Of a stretch of 40,037 nt of DNA, positions 17,551-27,066 are shown in pieces. The notes under the pieces were generated by a model that made no database searches, was not told where the DNA came from, and saw nothing but the letters and a program-made list of their open reading frames with translations. The position numbers were made by a program, and so were the translations under genes. The stretch comes from Pseudomonadota bacterium. Its GTDB lineage: Bacteria; Pseudomonadota; Gammaproteobacteria; Burkholderiales; Gallionellaceae. The stretch spans positions 1 to 40,037 of the forward strand of contig JAJZEQ010000219.1 of assembly GCA_021851345.1 (NCBI GenBank). Direction: 5' to 3'. The first letter of the stretch is position 1; each line of letters starts with the position of its first letter.

Positions 17551-18048
17551 GCAATTCCCTCAAATGAATAATTATCCAACGTCCAATCAAGTTAAATAAA
17601 ATACCTGATACAAGATTCGCACTCCATGATATTTCGCTTCATCATCTGGCTCAGACCGGTCATTTCGGTTTTCCCGGTGCGCGATCAGGACTGCAGTACT
17701 GTTGTGAACTTTCCCGCTTTGATCGCGCTTCTTAAACAAATACTGTGTTTTGCTATGCTGATGCGGCCCGATAATATTGCCTGAATGTACTAGCCAGCGT
17801 GGATGCTTGTTGCGATTTTATAGATTCAATTTAAGCGCTGGCCAGGCTTGCGTCAGTGCGTTGGCGTACAGAGGCAACCTCGCAGTCATGCCACTCGCGC
17901 AGCCAATCCCCGTCAACCGGCTATCCGCGCAGCGCAGCCTTTAATCAGGCTGAAGTCTCCGCCACTCGCCACGATCTCAAGTATTCGGCTGCTGAAGTAT
18001 CAGATAGAATACGCGCCTCGAATATTAATTATTTTTTAAGGACTCATC
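17551..18048. other. Gene-free divergent spacer between the DUF1840 gene and rpe
   Basis: About 500 bp. It must hold promoters for both directions. The part near 17730-17840 is AT-richer, and a TAGAAT resembling a -10 box occurs about 45 bp before rpe, but no partner -35 could be assigned with confidence. The 17848-18039 ORF has no family match or ribosome-binding site and is not called. No tRNA or repeat was recognised. Confidence 0.45.
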
Positions 18049-18735
18049 ATGTATCAAATCGCCCCGAGCATACTCTCCGCCAATTTCGCCAGACTGGGAG
18101 AGGAAGTCGACAACGTTCTCGCCTCCGGCGCGGACATCGTGCACTTCGACGTCATGGACAACCATTACGTGCCCAACCTGACGATAGGCCCGCTGGTCTG
18201 CGAAGCGCTGCGCAAGCATGGCGTGACCGCGCCTATCGACGTGCACCTGATGGTCAAGCCGGTGGATCGCATCATTCCCGACTTCGCCAAGGCGGGCGCG
18301 ACCTACATCACCTTTCACCCGGAAGCTTCCGAGCACATCGACCGCACCATAGGCCTGATCAAGGAAAGCGGCTGCAAGGCCGGCCTGGTATTCAACCCGG
18401 CCACGCCGCTGGAGATACTGGAATACACTCTGCCCAAGCTCGACATGGTGTTGCTGATGTCGGTGAACCCCGGCTTCGGCGGGCAGAAATTCATCCCTTA
18501 CGTGCTGGACAAGGCGCGCGCGGTGCGCAAGCTGATTACCGCAGGCGGCTACAACTGCCGCCTCGAGATCGACGGCGGCGTGGGCCCGGCGAATATTCGC
18601 GAGGTGGCCGAAGCGGGCGTGGATACTTTCGTGGCCGGCTCCGCGATATTCAGCAAGCGCAACGAAAAAGACAAGAACCGCTATGACACAGTTGTCGCCG
18701 AAATGCGCGCCGAACTCGCGAAGGTAAAGAAGTGA
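18049..18735 (+). CDS. rpe: Ribulose-phosphate 3-epimerase
   Basis: The 228-residue TIM-barrel enzyme interconverts ribulose-5-phosphate and xylulose-5-phosphate in the pentose-phosphate pathway and the Calvin cycle. Motifs: [17 protein letters not shown] at the N-terminus, the metal-site strand [22 protein letters not shown] with the histidine ligand, [13 protein letters not shown], and the phosphate-binding [10 protein letters not shown] followed by VAGSAIF. Length is standard. AAGGACTCATC precedes the ATG. It overlaps gph by one base, and the order rpe-gph-trpE is widespread in beta- and gammaproteobacteria. Confidence 0.97.
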   Translation: MYQIAPSILSANFARLGEEVDNVLASGADIVHFDVMDNHYVPNLTIGPLVCEALRKHGVTAPIDVHLMVKPVDRIIPDFAKAGATYITFHPEASEHIDRTIGLIKESGCKAGLVFNPATPLEILEYTLPKLDMVLLMSVNPGFGGQKFIPYVLDKARAVRKLITAGGYNCRLEIDGGVGPANIREVAEAGVDTFVAGSAIFSKRNEKDKNRYDTVVAEMRAELAKVKK

Positions 18736-19421
18736 TGAAGCCGGTACATTTTCAGCTTGATATTTCCGCAATCGTCATCGACCTCGACGGCACGCTGCTG
18801 CACACCGCGCCCGAGCTTTCCGAAGCCGCCAACCGCATGCTGCGCGAAATGGACTACGCGCCGGTGTCGCCGGAATTGCTGGCCAGCTACATCGGCAACG
18901 GCATCAGCTGGCTGGTGAAACGCGCGCTGACCGGCGATATGCACGCCACGCCCGATGCCGCGCTGTTCGACCACGCCCTGCCGATCTTCGAAAAGCATTA
19001 CACCGAACTGCTGCTGCGCAGCAAACCTTTCGACGGCGTGATCGCAGGCCTGGATGCGATGCAGGCGGCAGGCTTCCGGCTGGGCTGCGTCACCAACAAA
19101 TTGGCGCGCTACACCGAGCCCCTGCTGCAGGGTGTCGGCTTGGCCAAATATTTCGAGATCGTGATCTCCGGCGACACGCTGGCGGAGAAGAAACCGCATC
19201 CGATGCAGCTGCTGCATGCCGCAAAGTTCTTCGGCGTGCCTGTCGAAAAACTGCTGCTGATCGGCGATTCGCTGAGCGACACCCTCGCGGCGCGTGCCGC
19301 CGGCTGCCCGGTGTTCTGCGTACCCTACGGCTACAACCACGGCGAACCGGCCGAGACGCTGGACCAGGACGCGGTGATCAAAAATCTTGCCGCCGCATTG
19401 CCGCTGATCAAACGCACTTGA
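18735..19421 (+). CDS. gph: Phosphoglycolate phosphatase
   Basis: A HAD-family hydrolase of 228 residues with the nucleophile motif DLDGTLLHTAPEL, the motif-II threonine in LGCVTNKLARY, a lysine in EKKPHP, and the acidic motif GDSLSDTLAARAAGCP. The length and position after rpe identify Gph, which dephosphorylates 2-phosphoglycolate from DNA repair or from Rubisco oxygenation. The ORF track starts at the GTG at 18732; the ATG at 18735 in the TGATG junction with rpe is preferred because it retains the one-base overlap typical of this pair. Other HAD sugar phosphatases cannot be fully excluded on sequence alone. Confidence 0.92.
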   Translation: MKPVHFQLDISAIVIDLDGTLLHTAPELSEAANRMLREMDYAPVSPELLASYIGNGISWLVKRALTGDMHATPDAALFDHALPIFEKHYTELLLRSKPFDGVIAGLDAMQAAGFRLGCVTNKLARYTEPLLQGVGLAKYFEIVISGDTLAEKKPHPMQLLHAAKFFGVPVEKLLLIGDSLSDTLAARAAGCPVFCVPYGYNHGEPAETLDQDAVIKNLAAALPLIKRT

Positions 19422-19474
19422 TTATGAACAACCTCCGCTATCTGAAAGAAGCCGCCTGCTGGCGATGGTGAATT

Positions 19475-19534
19475 GTAGGGGCGTAATGTATTACGCCCTC
19501 ACCTTCACCAGGGGCGTATGCCATACGCTCCTAC
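19475..19534. repeat. Palindromic GTAGGGGCGTA repeat before trpE
   Basis: GTAGGGGCGTAATGTATTAC at 19475-19494 and the following bases pair imperfectly with the segment at 19513-19534, which ends CGCTCCTAC. It looks like a dispersed intergenic repeat of the kind often seen in beta- and gammaproteobacterial genomes. It lies 27 bp before trpE, so it could influence trpE expression. No leader peptide with Trp codons is seen, so classical attenuation is not supported. Confidence 0.6.
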
Positions 19535-19561
19535 GATACGATTAAACTCCGGAGGTTTTTC

Positions 19562-21049
19562 ATGCCGCACCCGATCACAGAACAGGAATTTAACGCACTT
19601 GCCCAACAAGGATACAACCGCATCCCGCTGGTAAGCGAGACCTTTGCCGATCTGGACACGCCGCTGTCGCTGTATCTCAAGCTCGCCAACCAACCGTATT
19701 CCTACCTGCTGGAATCGGTGCAGGGCGGCGAACGTTTCGGGCGCTATTCATTCATCGGCCTGCCCGCCGACACGCGCATCACGGTGCGCGGCAAGCTGGT
19801 GACGCTGACTCACAAGGATAGCGTAACCACCCACGAAGTCGACAACCCGCTGGACTTCATCCGCGAATACCAGACGCGCTTCAAGGTAGCCGCGCTGCCC
19901 GATCTGCCGCGCTTCTGTGGCGGGCTGGCGGGTTATTTTGGCTACGAAACGATACGTTACATCGAACCGCGCCTCGCCAAAGTTCACAAGCCCGATGTGA
20001 TCGGAACACCCGACATCCTGCTGATGCTCACCGAGCAATTGGCGGTGGTGGACAACCTTACCGGCAAGCTCACCTTCATCGTCTATGCCAATCCGGAACG
20101 GGCCGATGCCTACGTGCTGGCGAAGAAGCGTTTGCATGAATTGACCGCGCGGCTGCGCCAATCTGTAAACATCCCGCACGCACCGGCCATGCATGGCGGA
20201 ACGGCAAAATCAGAATTCGGCGAAGCGGCTTTCAAGAACGCGGTGATCAAGGCCAAGCAATATATTTTCGACGGCGACATCATGCAGGTGGTGCTGTCGC
20301 AGCGCATGGCGCAACCCTTCACCGCCGCTCCTCTGTCGCTGTATCGCGCGCTGCGCAGCGTCAACCCGTCGCCGTACATGTTTTATTACGACATGGGCGA
20401 CCACCATGTGGTCGGCGCGTCGCCGGAGATACTGGTGCGGTTGGAGGCGGATACCGTCACGGTGCGCCCGATCGCCGGCACCCGGCCGCGCGGCAAGACG
20501 CCGCAACTGGATGCCGGGCTCGCGCAGGAATTGCTGGCCGACCCGAAAGAACTGGCCGAGCACCTGATGCTGATCGACCTCGGCCGCAATGACCTCGGAC
20601 GTGTCGCGCAAAACGGCACGGTGAAGCTTACCGAGAAAATGATCATAGAACGCTACTCGCATGTGATGCACATCGTCTCAAACGTCGAGGCTGAACTCAA
20701 ACCGGGTTTGAACGCGATGGACGTGCTCAAGGCCACCTTCCCCGCCGGCACGGTGAGCGGCGCGGCCAAAGTGCGCGCGATGGAAATCATCGACGAGCTG
20801 GAGCCCAGCAAGCGCGGCATCTACGCGGGTGCGGTCGGTTACCTCGGCTTCAACGGCGACATGGACCTGGCGATCGCGCTGCGCACCGCCGTCGTGAAGG
20901 ACAACATGCTGTATGCCCAGTCCGGTGCGGGCATCGTCGCCGACTCGGTACCGGACAACGAGTGGATTGAAACGCTGAACAAGGCGCGCGCCGTGCTGCG
21001 CGCGGCGGAGATGGTACTGGCGGGACTGGATGATAATTCGGAAGCGTAG
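19562..21049 (+). CDS. trpE: Anthranilate synthase component I
   Basis: TrpE converts chorismate to anthranilate with ammonia delivered by TrpG, the first committed step of tryptophan synthesis. The 495-residue protein has the feedback-inhibition motif LLES ([20 protein letters not shown]), [33 protein letters not shown], the chorismate-site [13 protein letters not shown] and the C-terminal [18 protein letters not shown]. Retention of LLES suggests it is inhibited by tryptophan. GGAGG lies 6 bases before the ATG. Its glutamine amidotransferase partner trpG is two genes downstream. Confidence 0.97.
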   Translation: MPHPITEQEFNALAQQGYNRIPLVSETFADLDTPLSLYLKLANQPYSYLLESVQGGERFGRYSFIGLPADTRITVRGKLVTLTHKDSVTTHEVDNPLDFIREYQTRFKVAALPDLPRFCGGLAGYFGYETIRYIEPRLAKVHKPDVIGTPDILLMLTEQLAVVDNLTGKLTFIVYANPERADAYVLAKKRLHELTARLRQSVNIPHAPAMHGGTAKSEFGEAAFKNAVIKAKQYIFDGDIMQVVLSQRMAQPFTAAPLSLYRALRSVNPSPYMFYYDMGDHHVVGASPEILVRLEADTVTVRPIAGTRPRGKTPQLDAGLAQELLADPKELAEHLMLIDLGRNDLGRVAQNGTVKLTEKMIIERYSHVMHIVSNVEAELKPGLNAMDVLKATFPAGTVSGAAKVRAMEIIDELEPSKRGIYAGAVGYLGFNGDMDLAIALRTAVVKDNMLYAQSGAGIVADSVPDNEWIETLNKARAVLRAAEMVLAGLDDNSEA

Positions 21050-21054
21050 TCTGC

Positions 21055-21154
21055 GTAGGGCGGAAAAGCGCAGCGCCTTCCGCCGTATGTTAAGTGCGCT
21101 AAAAGTATAGCTACGGATTCATTCGGCGGAAGGCGCTGCGCTTTTCCGCCCTAC
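21055..21154. repeat. Perfect 31-bp inverted repeat between trpE and the FAD oxidoreductase gene
   Basis: The segment 21055-21085, beginning GTAGGGCGGAAAAGCGCAGC, is exactly reverse-complementary to 21124-21154, with 38 bases between. It fills the spacer from 6 bp after the trpE stop to 11 bp before the next ATG. The GTAGGGCGGAA...TTCCGCCCTAC type is a dispersed repeat seen in many proteobacteria. The long stem could stop or slow transcription and so uncouple trpE from trpG/trpD. CTACAAAAAATAA follows, not a T tract, so on the plus strand it is not a standard terminator. Confidence 0.85.
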
Positions 21155-21165
21155 AAAAAATAATT

Positions 21166-22962
21166 ATGTTGCGCTTAACAGAAATCAAACTTCCCCTTAC
21201 TCATGCCGAGGGCGAGATCAAGGCCGCGATCCTCAAGCGCCTGGGTATCGCCGACGATGACCTGGTCGGCTATGCCGTGTTCAAGCGCGGCGTCGATGCG
21301 CGCAAGCCGAACGCGATACTGTTCACCTACACGCTGGACGTGACACTGCGCGACGAAACCTCAGTGCTGGCGCTCTTCAACAACGACCAGCCCCTCCGAA
21401 AGGGCGGTGTAATTTCTGCGGGCACAGGAGGAGGGGTTTCGCGTCAGCTCCCGCAATCGGCTGGCTCCGCCATAACCAGCGACTTGGCGAGTGAAGTTGG
21501 CTCGCCTAGTCGAATGGCTAGGAGTTCCACCAGTAACGTGTCACTGCCGCCGCATATCAGCATCGCCCCAGATACCCGCTATCATTTCGTCGCGCAAGCT
21601 CCGCAGAATTTAACCTCGCGTCCGGTCGTCATCGGCATGGGACCCGCCGGGCTATTCGCCGGACTGCTGTTGGCGCAGATGGGTTTCCGCCCGCTGATAC
21701 TGGAGCGCGGCAAGGCAGTGCGCGAGCGCACCAAAGACACTTTCGGTCTGTGGCGGCAGGGCGTGCTCAACCCGGAGTCCAACGTGCAGTTCGGCGAGGG
21801 CGGTGCGGGAACATTCTCGGACGGCAAGCTGTACAGCCAGATCAAGGACCCGCGCTACCTGGGCAGGAAGGTGCTTGAGGAATTCGTCAAGGCCGGTGCG
21901 CCCGCGGAGATTCTGTACGAGAGCCATCCGCACATCGGCACGTTCCGCCTGGTGGGCATGGTGGAACAGATGCGAGAGACGATACAGGCGCTGGGCGGCG
22001 AGATACGCTTCAGCAGCCGCGTCGACGACATAGCATTCAGCGACGGACCCAATGACATCAAACACGTTACCGGCGTGAAGCTTGCCAACGGCGAGTTTAT
22101 CGCGACGCGCCATCTGGTGCTCGCCGTCGGGCACAGCGCGCGCGATACTTTCGAAATGGTTTACAAGCGCGGCATTTACATCGAAGCCAAACCGTTCTCG
22201 ATCGGTTTCCGCATCGAACACCCGCAGTCGCTGATCGATGCCGCACGCTACGGCAAGAACGCCGGCAATCCGCTTCTGGGTGCGGCGGATTACAAGCTGG
22301 TGCATCACGCCGGCAACGGTCGTTCGGTTTACAGTTTCTGCATGTGTCCCGGCGGCACGGTGGTCGCGGCGACTTCCGAAATCGGACGCGTGGTAACCAA
22401 CGGCATGAGCCAGTATTCGCGCAATGAACGCAACGCCAATAGTGGCATCGTGGTGGGCATCACACCCGAACAGGACTACCCCGGTGGCCCGCTGGCAGGA
22501 ATGGAATTCCAGCGCCGCTGGGAATCGCACGCATTCGAATTGGGCGGAAAAAATTACCGGGCGCCCGGACAACTGGTCGGCGATTTCCTTGCCGGAAGAC
22601 CCTCGACAAAATTCGGTGTAGTGCAGCCCTCTTACACTCCCGGCGTGCACCTGACCGATTTGTCCAGCGCACTGCCCGATTACGCGATCGCCGCGATCCG
22701 CGAGGCCCTGCCCGCCTTCGCCAGGCAGATCAAGGGATTCGACCTGGCCGATGCGGTGCTGACCGGCGTCGAGACGCGCACCTCTTCGCCGATCCGCATC
22801 AAGCGCAACAGTCACGATTACCAGAGCATCAACACCCGCGGCCTGTATCCATCCGGCGAAGGAGCGGGCTATGCGGGCGGAATATTGTCGGCGGCAGTAG
22901 ACGGGATAGAGGTTGCCGAAGCGGTGGCTTTGAGTATGATACGTGCGAAGAATCAAGGATAG
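21166..22962 (+). CDS. FAD-dependent oxidoreductase (COG2509-like) carrying an in-frame repeat insertion
   Basis: The 598-residue protein has a small N-terminal domain ([29 protein letters not shown]), then an FAD-binding Rossmann motif [20 protein letters not shown] at about 154-173, [37 protein letters not shown], and a C-terminal FAD-closing segment [15 protein letters not shown]. This matches a widespread family of uncharacterised FAD-dependent dehydrogenases, cytosolic, substrate unknown. Residues about 76-128 look foreign: family members generally run straight from the N-terminal domain into [13 protein letters not shown]. Residues 103-124 are encoded by a palindromic repeat described separately. 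The frame is preserved and the rest is intact, so the protein is probably functional. The start has only a weak ribosome-binding site. Confidence 0.88.
   Translation: MLRLTEIKLPLTHAEGEIKAAILKRLGIADDDLVGYAVFKRGVDARKPNAILFTYTLDVTLRDETSVLALFNNDQPLRKGGVISAGTGGGVSRQLPQSAGSAITSDLASEVGSPSRMARSSTSNVSLPPHISIAPDTRYHFVAQAPQNLTSRPVVIGMGPAGLFAGLLLAQMGFRPLILERGKAVRERTKDTFGLWRQGVLNPESNVQFGEGGAGTFSDGKLYSQIKDPRYLGRKVLEEFVKAGAPAEILYESHPHIGTFRLVGMVEQMRETIQALGGEIRFSSRVDDIAFSDGPNDIKHVTGVKLANGEFIATRHLVLAVGHSARDTFEMVYKRGIYIEAKPFSIGFRIEHPQSLIDAARYGKNAGNPLLGAADYKLVHHAGNGRSVYSFCMCPGGTVVAATSEIGRVVTNGMSQYSRNERNANSGIVVGITPEQDYPGGPLAGMEFQRRWESHAFELGGKNYRAPGQLVGDFLAGRPSTKFGVVQPSYTPGVHLTDLSSALPDYAIAAIREALPAFARQIKGFDLADAVLTGVETRTSSPIRIKRNSHDYQSINTRGLYPSGEGAGYAGGILSAAVDGIEVAEAVALSMIRAKNQG
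21472..21537 (+). repeat. RPE-like palindromic unit inside a coding sequence
   Basis: This stretch encodes [22 protein letters not shown] of the FAD oxidoreductase. It begins ATAACCAGCGACTTGG and ends TTCCACCAGTAAC, matching the units at 5324-5467 at both edges and at ATGGCTAG in the middle. CGACTTGGCGAG (21480-21491) pairs with CTCGCCTAGTCG (21501-21512), 11 of 12 positions. Relative to the intergenic units, both arms have changed together (CCACT/AGTGG to CGACT/AGTCG; GCAACC/GGTTGC to GCGAG/CTCGC), so pairing is retained. The reading frame is the same one that is open across the intergenic copies. Confidence 0.75.
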
Positions 22963-22970
22963 GAACAAAC

Positions 22971-23540
22971 ATGCTTTTGATGATAGACAACTACGACTCC
23001 TTCACCTACAACCTGGTGCAGTATTTCGCCGAACTGGGCGAGGATGTGGTGGTGCATCGCAACGACGGGATCAGCATCGAACAGATTGCAGCGATGAATC
23101 CCCGGCACATCGTCGTCTCGCCCGGCCCGTGCACGCCGAATGAGGCCGGCGTTTCCGTCGCTGCCATCCGGCACTTCGCGGGAAAAATTCCCATCCTTGG
23201 CGTTTGTCTCGGCCATCAGGCCATAGGATCGGCATTCGGCGGGAACATCATTCACGCCAAGCAACTGATGCACGGCAAGACCTCGCTGATACACCACAGC
23301 AACAACAGCGTCTTCACCGGACTGTCCAACCCGTTCACCGCGACACGCTACCACTCGCTGGTAATCGAGCGCGAAACGCTGCCGGATTGCCTGGAGATCA
23401 CAGCATGGACCGACGACGGCGAGATCATGGGAGTGCGCCACAAAACACTGGCGGTGCATGGCGTGCAGTTTCATCCCGAATCCATACTCACCGAACACGG
23501 GCACGACATGCTGAAGAACTTTTTGGAAGGAAAGAAATAA
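22971..23540 (+). CDS. trpG: Anthranilate synthase component II (glutamine amidotransferase)
   Basis: The 189-residue class I amidotransferase supplies ammonia to TrpE. It begins [23 protein letters not shown]; it has [11 protein letters not shown], the catalytic-cysteine loop [10 protein letters not shown], and the His/Glu pair in [15 protein letters not shown]. Dual use for p-aminobenzoate synthesis (PabA) is common in this family and cannot be excluded. The gene starts 8 bp after the FAD oxidoreductase and is followed two bases later by trpD, so all three are probably one transcript. Confidence 0.96.
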   Translation: MLLMIDNYDSFTYNLVQYFAELGEDVVVHRNDGISIEQIAAMNPRHIVVSPGPCTPNEAGVSVAAIRHFAGKIPILGVCLGHQAIGSAFGGNIIHAKQLMHGKTSLIHHSNNSVFTGLSNPFTATRYHSLVIERETLPDCLEITAWTDDGEIMGVRHKTLAVHGVQFHPESILTEHGHDMLKNFLEGKK

Positions 23541-23542
23541 CC

Positions 23543-24571
23543 ATGATCACTCCGCAACAGGCACTGACTCGCTTGATCGAACAGCGCGAGATCTTTTACG
23601 ACGAGATGCTGTCGCTGATGCGCCAGATCATGGGAGGCGAAGTCACGCCGGTGCAGATCGCCGGCATCCTGATCGGCCTGCGAGTCAAGAAGGAAACCGT
23701 GGGCGAGATCTCCGCCGCCGCCCAGGTGATGCGCGAATTCGCCACCAGGGTCCCGGTCACCAACCGCGCCCATCTGGTGGATACCTGCGGCACCGGCGGC
23801 GATGCCGCGCACACATTCAACATCTCCACCGCCAGCGCGTTGGTCTCGGCCGCTGCGGGTGCGCGTGTGGCCAAGCACGGCGGGCGCTCGGTGTCCTCGA
23901 CCTGCGGCTCGGCGGACGTGCTGGAAGCGCTGGGCGTCAACCTGCACCTTACTCCCGAACAGGTCGGCTCATGCATAGACCAGATCGGCATCGGCTTCAT
24001 GTTTGCGCCCAATTTCCACGGTGCGATGAAGCATGCCGCCCCGGTGCGCCGTGAACTGGGCGTGCGCACGATTTTCAACGTGCTGGGACCGCTGACCAAC
24101 CCCGCCGGCGCCGAGAACCAGGTGCTGGGCGTGTTTCACCGCGATCTGGTGGGTATCCAGGCGCGCGTGCTGCAGCGCCTGGGCAGCCGCCATGTGCTGG
24201 TGGTGCACGGCGCGGATGGCATGGATGAGATATCGATCAGCGACGGCACTTATATCGCGGAACTGAAGGATGGCGAGGTCAGAGAATACACCGTGCACCC
24301 CGACCTGTTCGGCATGACTACCGCACCGCTCAACATGCTGCGTGTCACCAACATCGACGAGGCGCGGGAAAAACTGCTTGGCGTATTGAACAACGAAGTC
24401 GGCGCGCCGCGCGACATCGTGCAGCTAAATTCCGGTGCGGCGATTTATGTATCGGGTCTGGCCGGGACACTGGAAGAGGGCGTAGCACTGGCCGACCGGG
24501 TGATCGCCAGCGGCGCGGCAAAAGCCAAACTGGACCAGCTGATCGCACTGAGCAACAGCTTCAGGGTGTAA
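23543..24571 (+). CDS. trpD: Anthranilate phosphoribosyltransferase
   Basis: The ORF track begins at 23204 inside trpG, but the real start is the ATG at 23543 ([20 protein letters not shown]), behind GGAAGGAAAG, giving 342 residues. It adds the phosphoribosyl group to anthranilate. The PRPP-binding motif is [18 protein letters not shown], followed by [21 protein letters not shown] and the substrate-site [36 protein letters not shown]. The usual next gene, trpC, is absent; grxD follows on the other strand. Confidence 0.97.
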   Translation: MITPQQALTRLIEQREIFYDEMLSLMRQIMGGEVTPVQIAGILIGLRVKKETVGEISAAAQVMREFATRVPVTNRAHLVDTCGTGGDAAHTFNISTASALVSAAAGARVAKHGGRSVSSTCGSADVLEALGVNLHLTPEQVGSCIDQIGIGFMFAPNFHGAMKHAAPVRRELGVRTIFNVLGPLTNPAGAENQVLGVFHRDLVGIQARVLQRLGSRHVLVVHGADGMDEISISDGTYIAELKDGEVREYTVHPDLFGMTTAPLNMLRVTNIDEAREKLLGVLNNEVGAPRDIVQLNSGAAIYVSGLAGTLEEGVALADRVIASGAAKAKLDQLIALSNSFRV

Positions 24572-24659
24572 GCCCTGCGGCTTTCAGTAGCGCGACTGTC
24601 GAGTTTTTTTGCGGGATCCGCTCAAGCCGGCTTTCGGCAGCCTGTACCGGCTCGGCAAC

Positions 24660-24971
24660 TTAGGAAGCCAGCAGCTGCTTCAATTCCCCGCTCTGGTACA
24701 TCTCGGTCATGATGTCCGAACCGCCGACGAATTCGCCCTTGATGTACAACTGGGGAATGGTCGGCCAGTTGGCGTATTCCTTGATGCCATTCCGGATTTC
24801 CGGGTCCTGCAGCACGTCGACGGTGAACAGTTCCTTGACGCCCAGCGCGTTGAGTATGCCCACCGCGTTGGCGGAAAAACCGCACTGCGGGAACTGCGGG
24901 TTGCCCTTCATGTAGAGCACCACCGGATGGCTGGTGACTTGCTCTTTGATGCGTTGTTGTACGTCGCTCAT
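24660..24971 (-). CDS. grxD: Monothiol glutaredoxin (Grx4/GrxD family)
   Basis: The 103-residue protein has the CGFS active site in GNPQFPQCGFSANAVGILN, preceded by VVLYMKG, and followed by WPTIPQLYIKGEFVGGSDIMTEMY. Such glutaredoxins bind a [2Fe-2S] cluster as a dimer with glutathione and pass it to target proteins, often with BolA. Length is normal for single-domain members. It stands alone, convergent with trpD. Confidence 0.97.
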   Translation of the reverse strand: MSDVQQRIKEQVTSHPVVLYMKGNPQFPQCGFSANAVGILNALGVKELFTVDVLQDPEIRNGIKEYANWPTIPQLYIKGEFVGGSDIMTEMYQSGELKQLLAS

Positions 24972-25180
24972 GATGTCATTACCTGAATTAAACTGTCGGG
25001 AATTCTAGGTTGTAGCGCAGCCAACGTCAAGCCTGATGGCGAGAGCCGATCCCGCCGAGCTGTTTCTCGCCGCCACCGGAACTGTGTTTTTGGTAAAGTA
25101 CCCCGGCTGCACGGGCTGTCCTGATGCAGGCGACAACCTGGCCGGAACGGTATTCCCGTAGCGACAATCAAGGAAATCAA

Positions 25181-26416
25181 ATGGAATCTTCAGCATCGCT
25201 GGAATTGGCCAAGCACACGCTGCTGACGATAGGGATCGTCCTCGCCGTGGGCACGTTTTCCGGCCTGATCGCCAGGCTGGTGCGGATACCCGATGTGGTG
25301 GTGTTACTGCTGGCCGGCATGCTGCTCGGTCCCGGCGTGACGGGCATTGTGAACATCAGGCCCGACTCCGCGATCAACCAGTTGGTCATGATCTTTGGTT
25401 CCAGCTACATCCTGTTCGACGGCGGCGCCTCGATCCGCCTCAAGGTGCTTAAGGAAGTCTGGATCACGGTCGTCGTGCTCGCCACCGCGGGCGTGCTGGT
25501 CACCGCGGCAATCACCGGCGTGGCAGCCTGGTATTTCCTCGGGCTTGCGCCGGTCACCGCGCTGCTGCTAGGCACGGTGATCGCCTCCACCGACCCGGCG
25601 ACACTGGTGCCGGTGTTCAAGCAGGTGCGCATCAGGGAACGCGTCGCGCAGACCGTGATGAGCGAATCCGCATTCAACGACGCGATGGGCGCGATCCTGA
25701 CCTTTACCGTGCTGGGCGTGGCAATGGGCGCGGGGCAATTCTCGGCTGGCGATGCGCTCATTGACCTGCTCAAGCAATCGTTGCTGGGTATTGTCATCGG
25801 CGGCGTGCTGGGATACCTGGCCGCCTTCCTGATCTCCCATGAAAGATTCAACTTTCTCGCCGAATTCGCGCCGGTAGTCACGCTGATGGCGGTGATAGGC
25901 GCTTACATGGGCGCGGACGGCATGCATGCCAGCGGCTTCATGGCGGTATTCGTGTTCGGCATCATGCTGGGCAACCAGGAATCGCTGGGGTTCAGGCTGT
26001 CCAAGACGGAAGGCGCCGAACTGGATGACTACGTGATGACGACCGCCCTGATCATGCGCATGTTCATTTTCATCCTGCTCGGCACGCAGGTGGATTTCGG
26101 ATTGATCAACCAATACCTGCTCAGCGGCGTGGCGGTGGTTGTGGTATTCATGCTGGTGGCGCGACCGGTCACGGTGTTCTTGTGCGCGTTGCCCGACCGC
26201 CGCGCCAGGTGGAGCTTCAAGGAAATGCTGTTCATGTGCTGGACCCGCGAAACCGGCGTGATTCCCGGCGCGCTGGCCGGCATGCTGGTCGGCATGAAAG
26301 CTCCGGGCGCGCAGGTCATCGCCTCGGTGACCTTCATCGCGATCCTGATGACCATCCTGATCCAGGCGACCACCACCAAATGGGTGGCGAAAAAACTGGG
26401 CTTGCTGGTGAAATGA
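25181..26416 (+). CDS. CPA1-type sodium:proton antiporter
   Basis: The preferred start is MESSASLELAKHTLLTIGI at 25181, behind AAGGAAATCAA, rather than the ORF start at 25124; this gives 411 residues. About twelve hydrophobic segments span the protein. CPA1 markers include PDVVVLLLAGMLLGPGVTGI, FDGGASIRLKVLKEV, the ion-site segment ASTDPATLVPVFKQVRIRERV with SESAFNDAMGAIL, and the late TRETGVIPGALAGMLVG. It exchanges Na+ or K+ for H+ across the inner membrane. No C-terminal TrkA-C domain is present. It is monocistronic. Confidence 0.9.
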   Translation: MESSASLELAKHTLLTIGIVLAVGTFSGLIARLVRIPDVVVLLLAGMLLGPGVTGIVNIRPDSAINQLVMIFGSSYILFDGGASIRLKVLKEVWITVVVLATAGVLVTAAITGVAAWYFLGLAPVTALLLGTVIASTDPATLVPVFKQVRIRERVAQTVMSESAFNDAMGAILTFTVLGVAMGAGQFSAGDALIDLLKQSLLGIVIGGVLGYLAAFLISHERFNFLAEFAPVVTLMAVIGAYMGADGMHASGFMAVFVFGIMLGNQESLGFRLSKTEGAELDDYVMTTALIMRMFIFILLGTQVDFGLINQYLLSGVAVVVVFMLVARPVTVFLCALPDRRARWSFKEMLFMCWTRETGVIPGALAGMLVGMKAPGAQVIASVTFIAILMTILIQATTTKWVAKKLGLLVK

Positions 26417-26443
26417 TGCGCTGATCGCAGTGCCGCTCCTCAG

Positions 26444-26926
26444 TCAGCCAGTACGATAAATCCATTCTCGCCGCACCAGCAATTTTTCGATCTCCACCGC
26501 CAACAGCACGACTGCTGAAATCGCCAGGCATACCGCCAACTCTTCAATATCTAGCGCTTCGGTTTTGAATATCGGGTGCAGTGCAGGCACATAGATGGTC
26601 GCCATTTGCAGCAGAAAAGTGACGAGGATGGCCAGCGCCATCGGACGGTTGGAAAACAGCCCGATGGAGAACAGCGATTCTTTTTCCGAACGTATCGCCA
26701 TCACGTGGACGAGCTGGGTCAAGGTCAGCACCGTGAACACCATGGTCTGCCAGTGTGCATGACCGGAGCGATAAGCCCACGCCTGGGTCAACAGCGTGAG
26801 TCCCGCCATCAGCAAGCCCACCCAGAGCATGTGCTGCCACATGCCGTGCACAAAGATGCTTTCCTGCATCGGGCGCGGCGGGCGGCGCATGATGACGCGC
26901 TCGGCAGGATTGGCTGATTTTATCAT
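26444..26926 (-). pseudogene. Orphan C-terminal fragment of a P-type cation ATPase
   Basis: The 160-codon ORF begins MIKSANPAERVIMRRPPRPMQ, which is the internal junction typical of type II P-type ATPases just after the sixth membrane helix, and continues with four membrane helices of the cation-ATPase C-terminal domain (TLLTQAWAYRSG, QTMVFTVLTLTQLVHVMAIRSE, RPMALAILVTFLLQMATIYV, ELAVCLAISAVVLLAVEIEKL). The catalytic half is missing. The sequence clearly differs from the C-terminus of the intact ATPase at 27067, so it derives from another ATPase and is not a broken copy of that gene. It is most likely a remnant, though the frame is still open. Confidence 0.8.
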
Positions 26927-27066
26927 CGGTGATTTGAGTATGGGTTGGTAAACGAAACCGCCAATAAATCATGCTGTGGACGCTTGTGAGTTTTATCGTA
27001 AGCACACTTCATTTGTACCCCGATAATTATTTTTCATTGTGTCGTGTATCGGCCAGTGAATCCGCG

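Noticed and set aside
17254-18048. tRNA or other structured RNA in the spacer before rpe
   Set aside because: No cloverleaf, T-loop GGTTCGAATCC-like motif or conserved riboswitch core could be found by eye.
21652-22968. 438-codon minus-strand ORF
   Set aside because: Antisense to the FAD oxidoreductase; no motif or ribosome-binding site.
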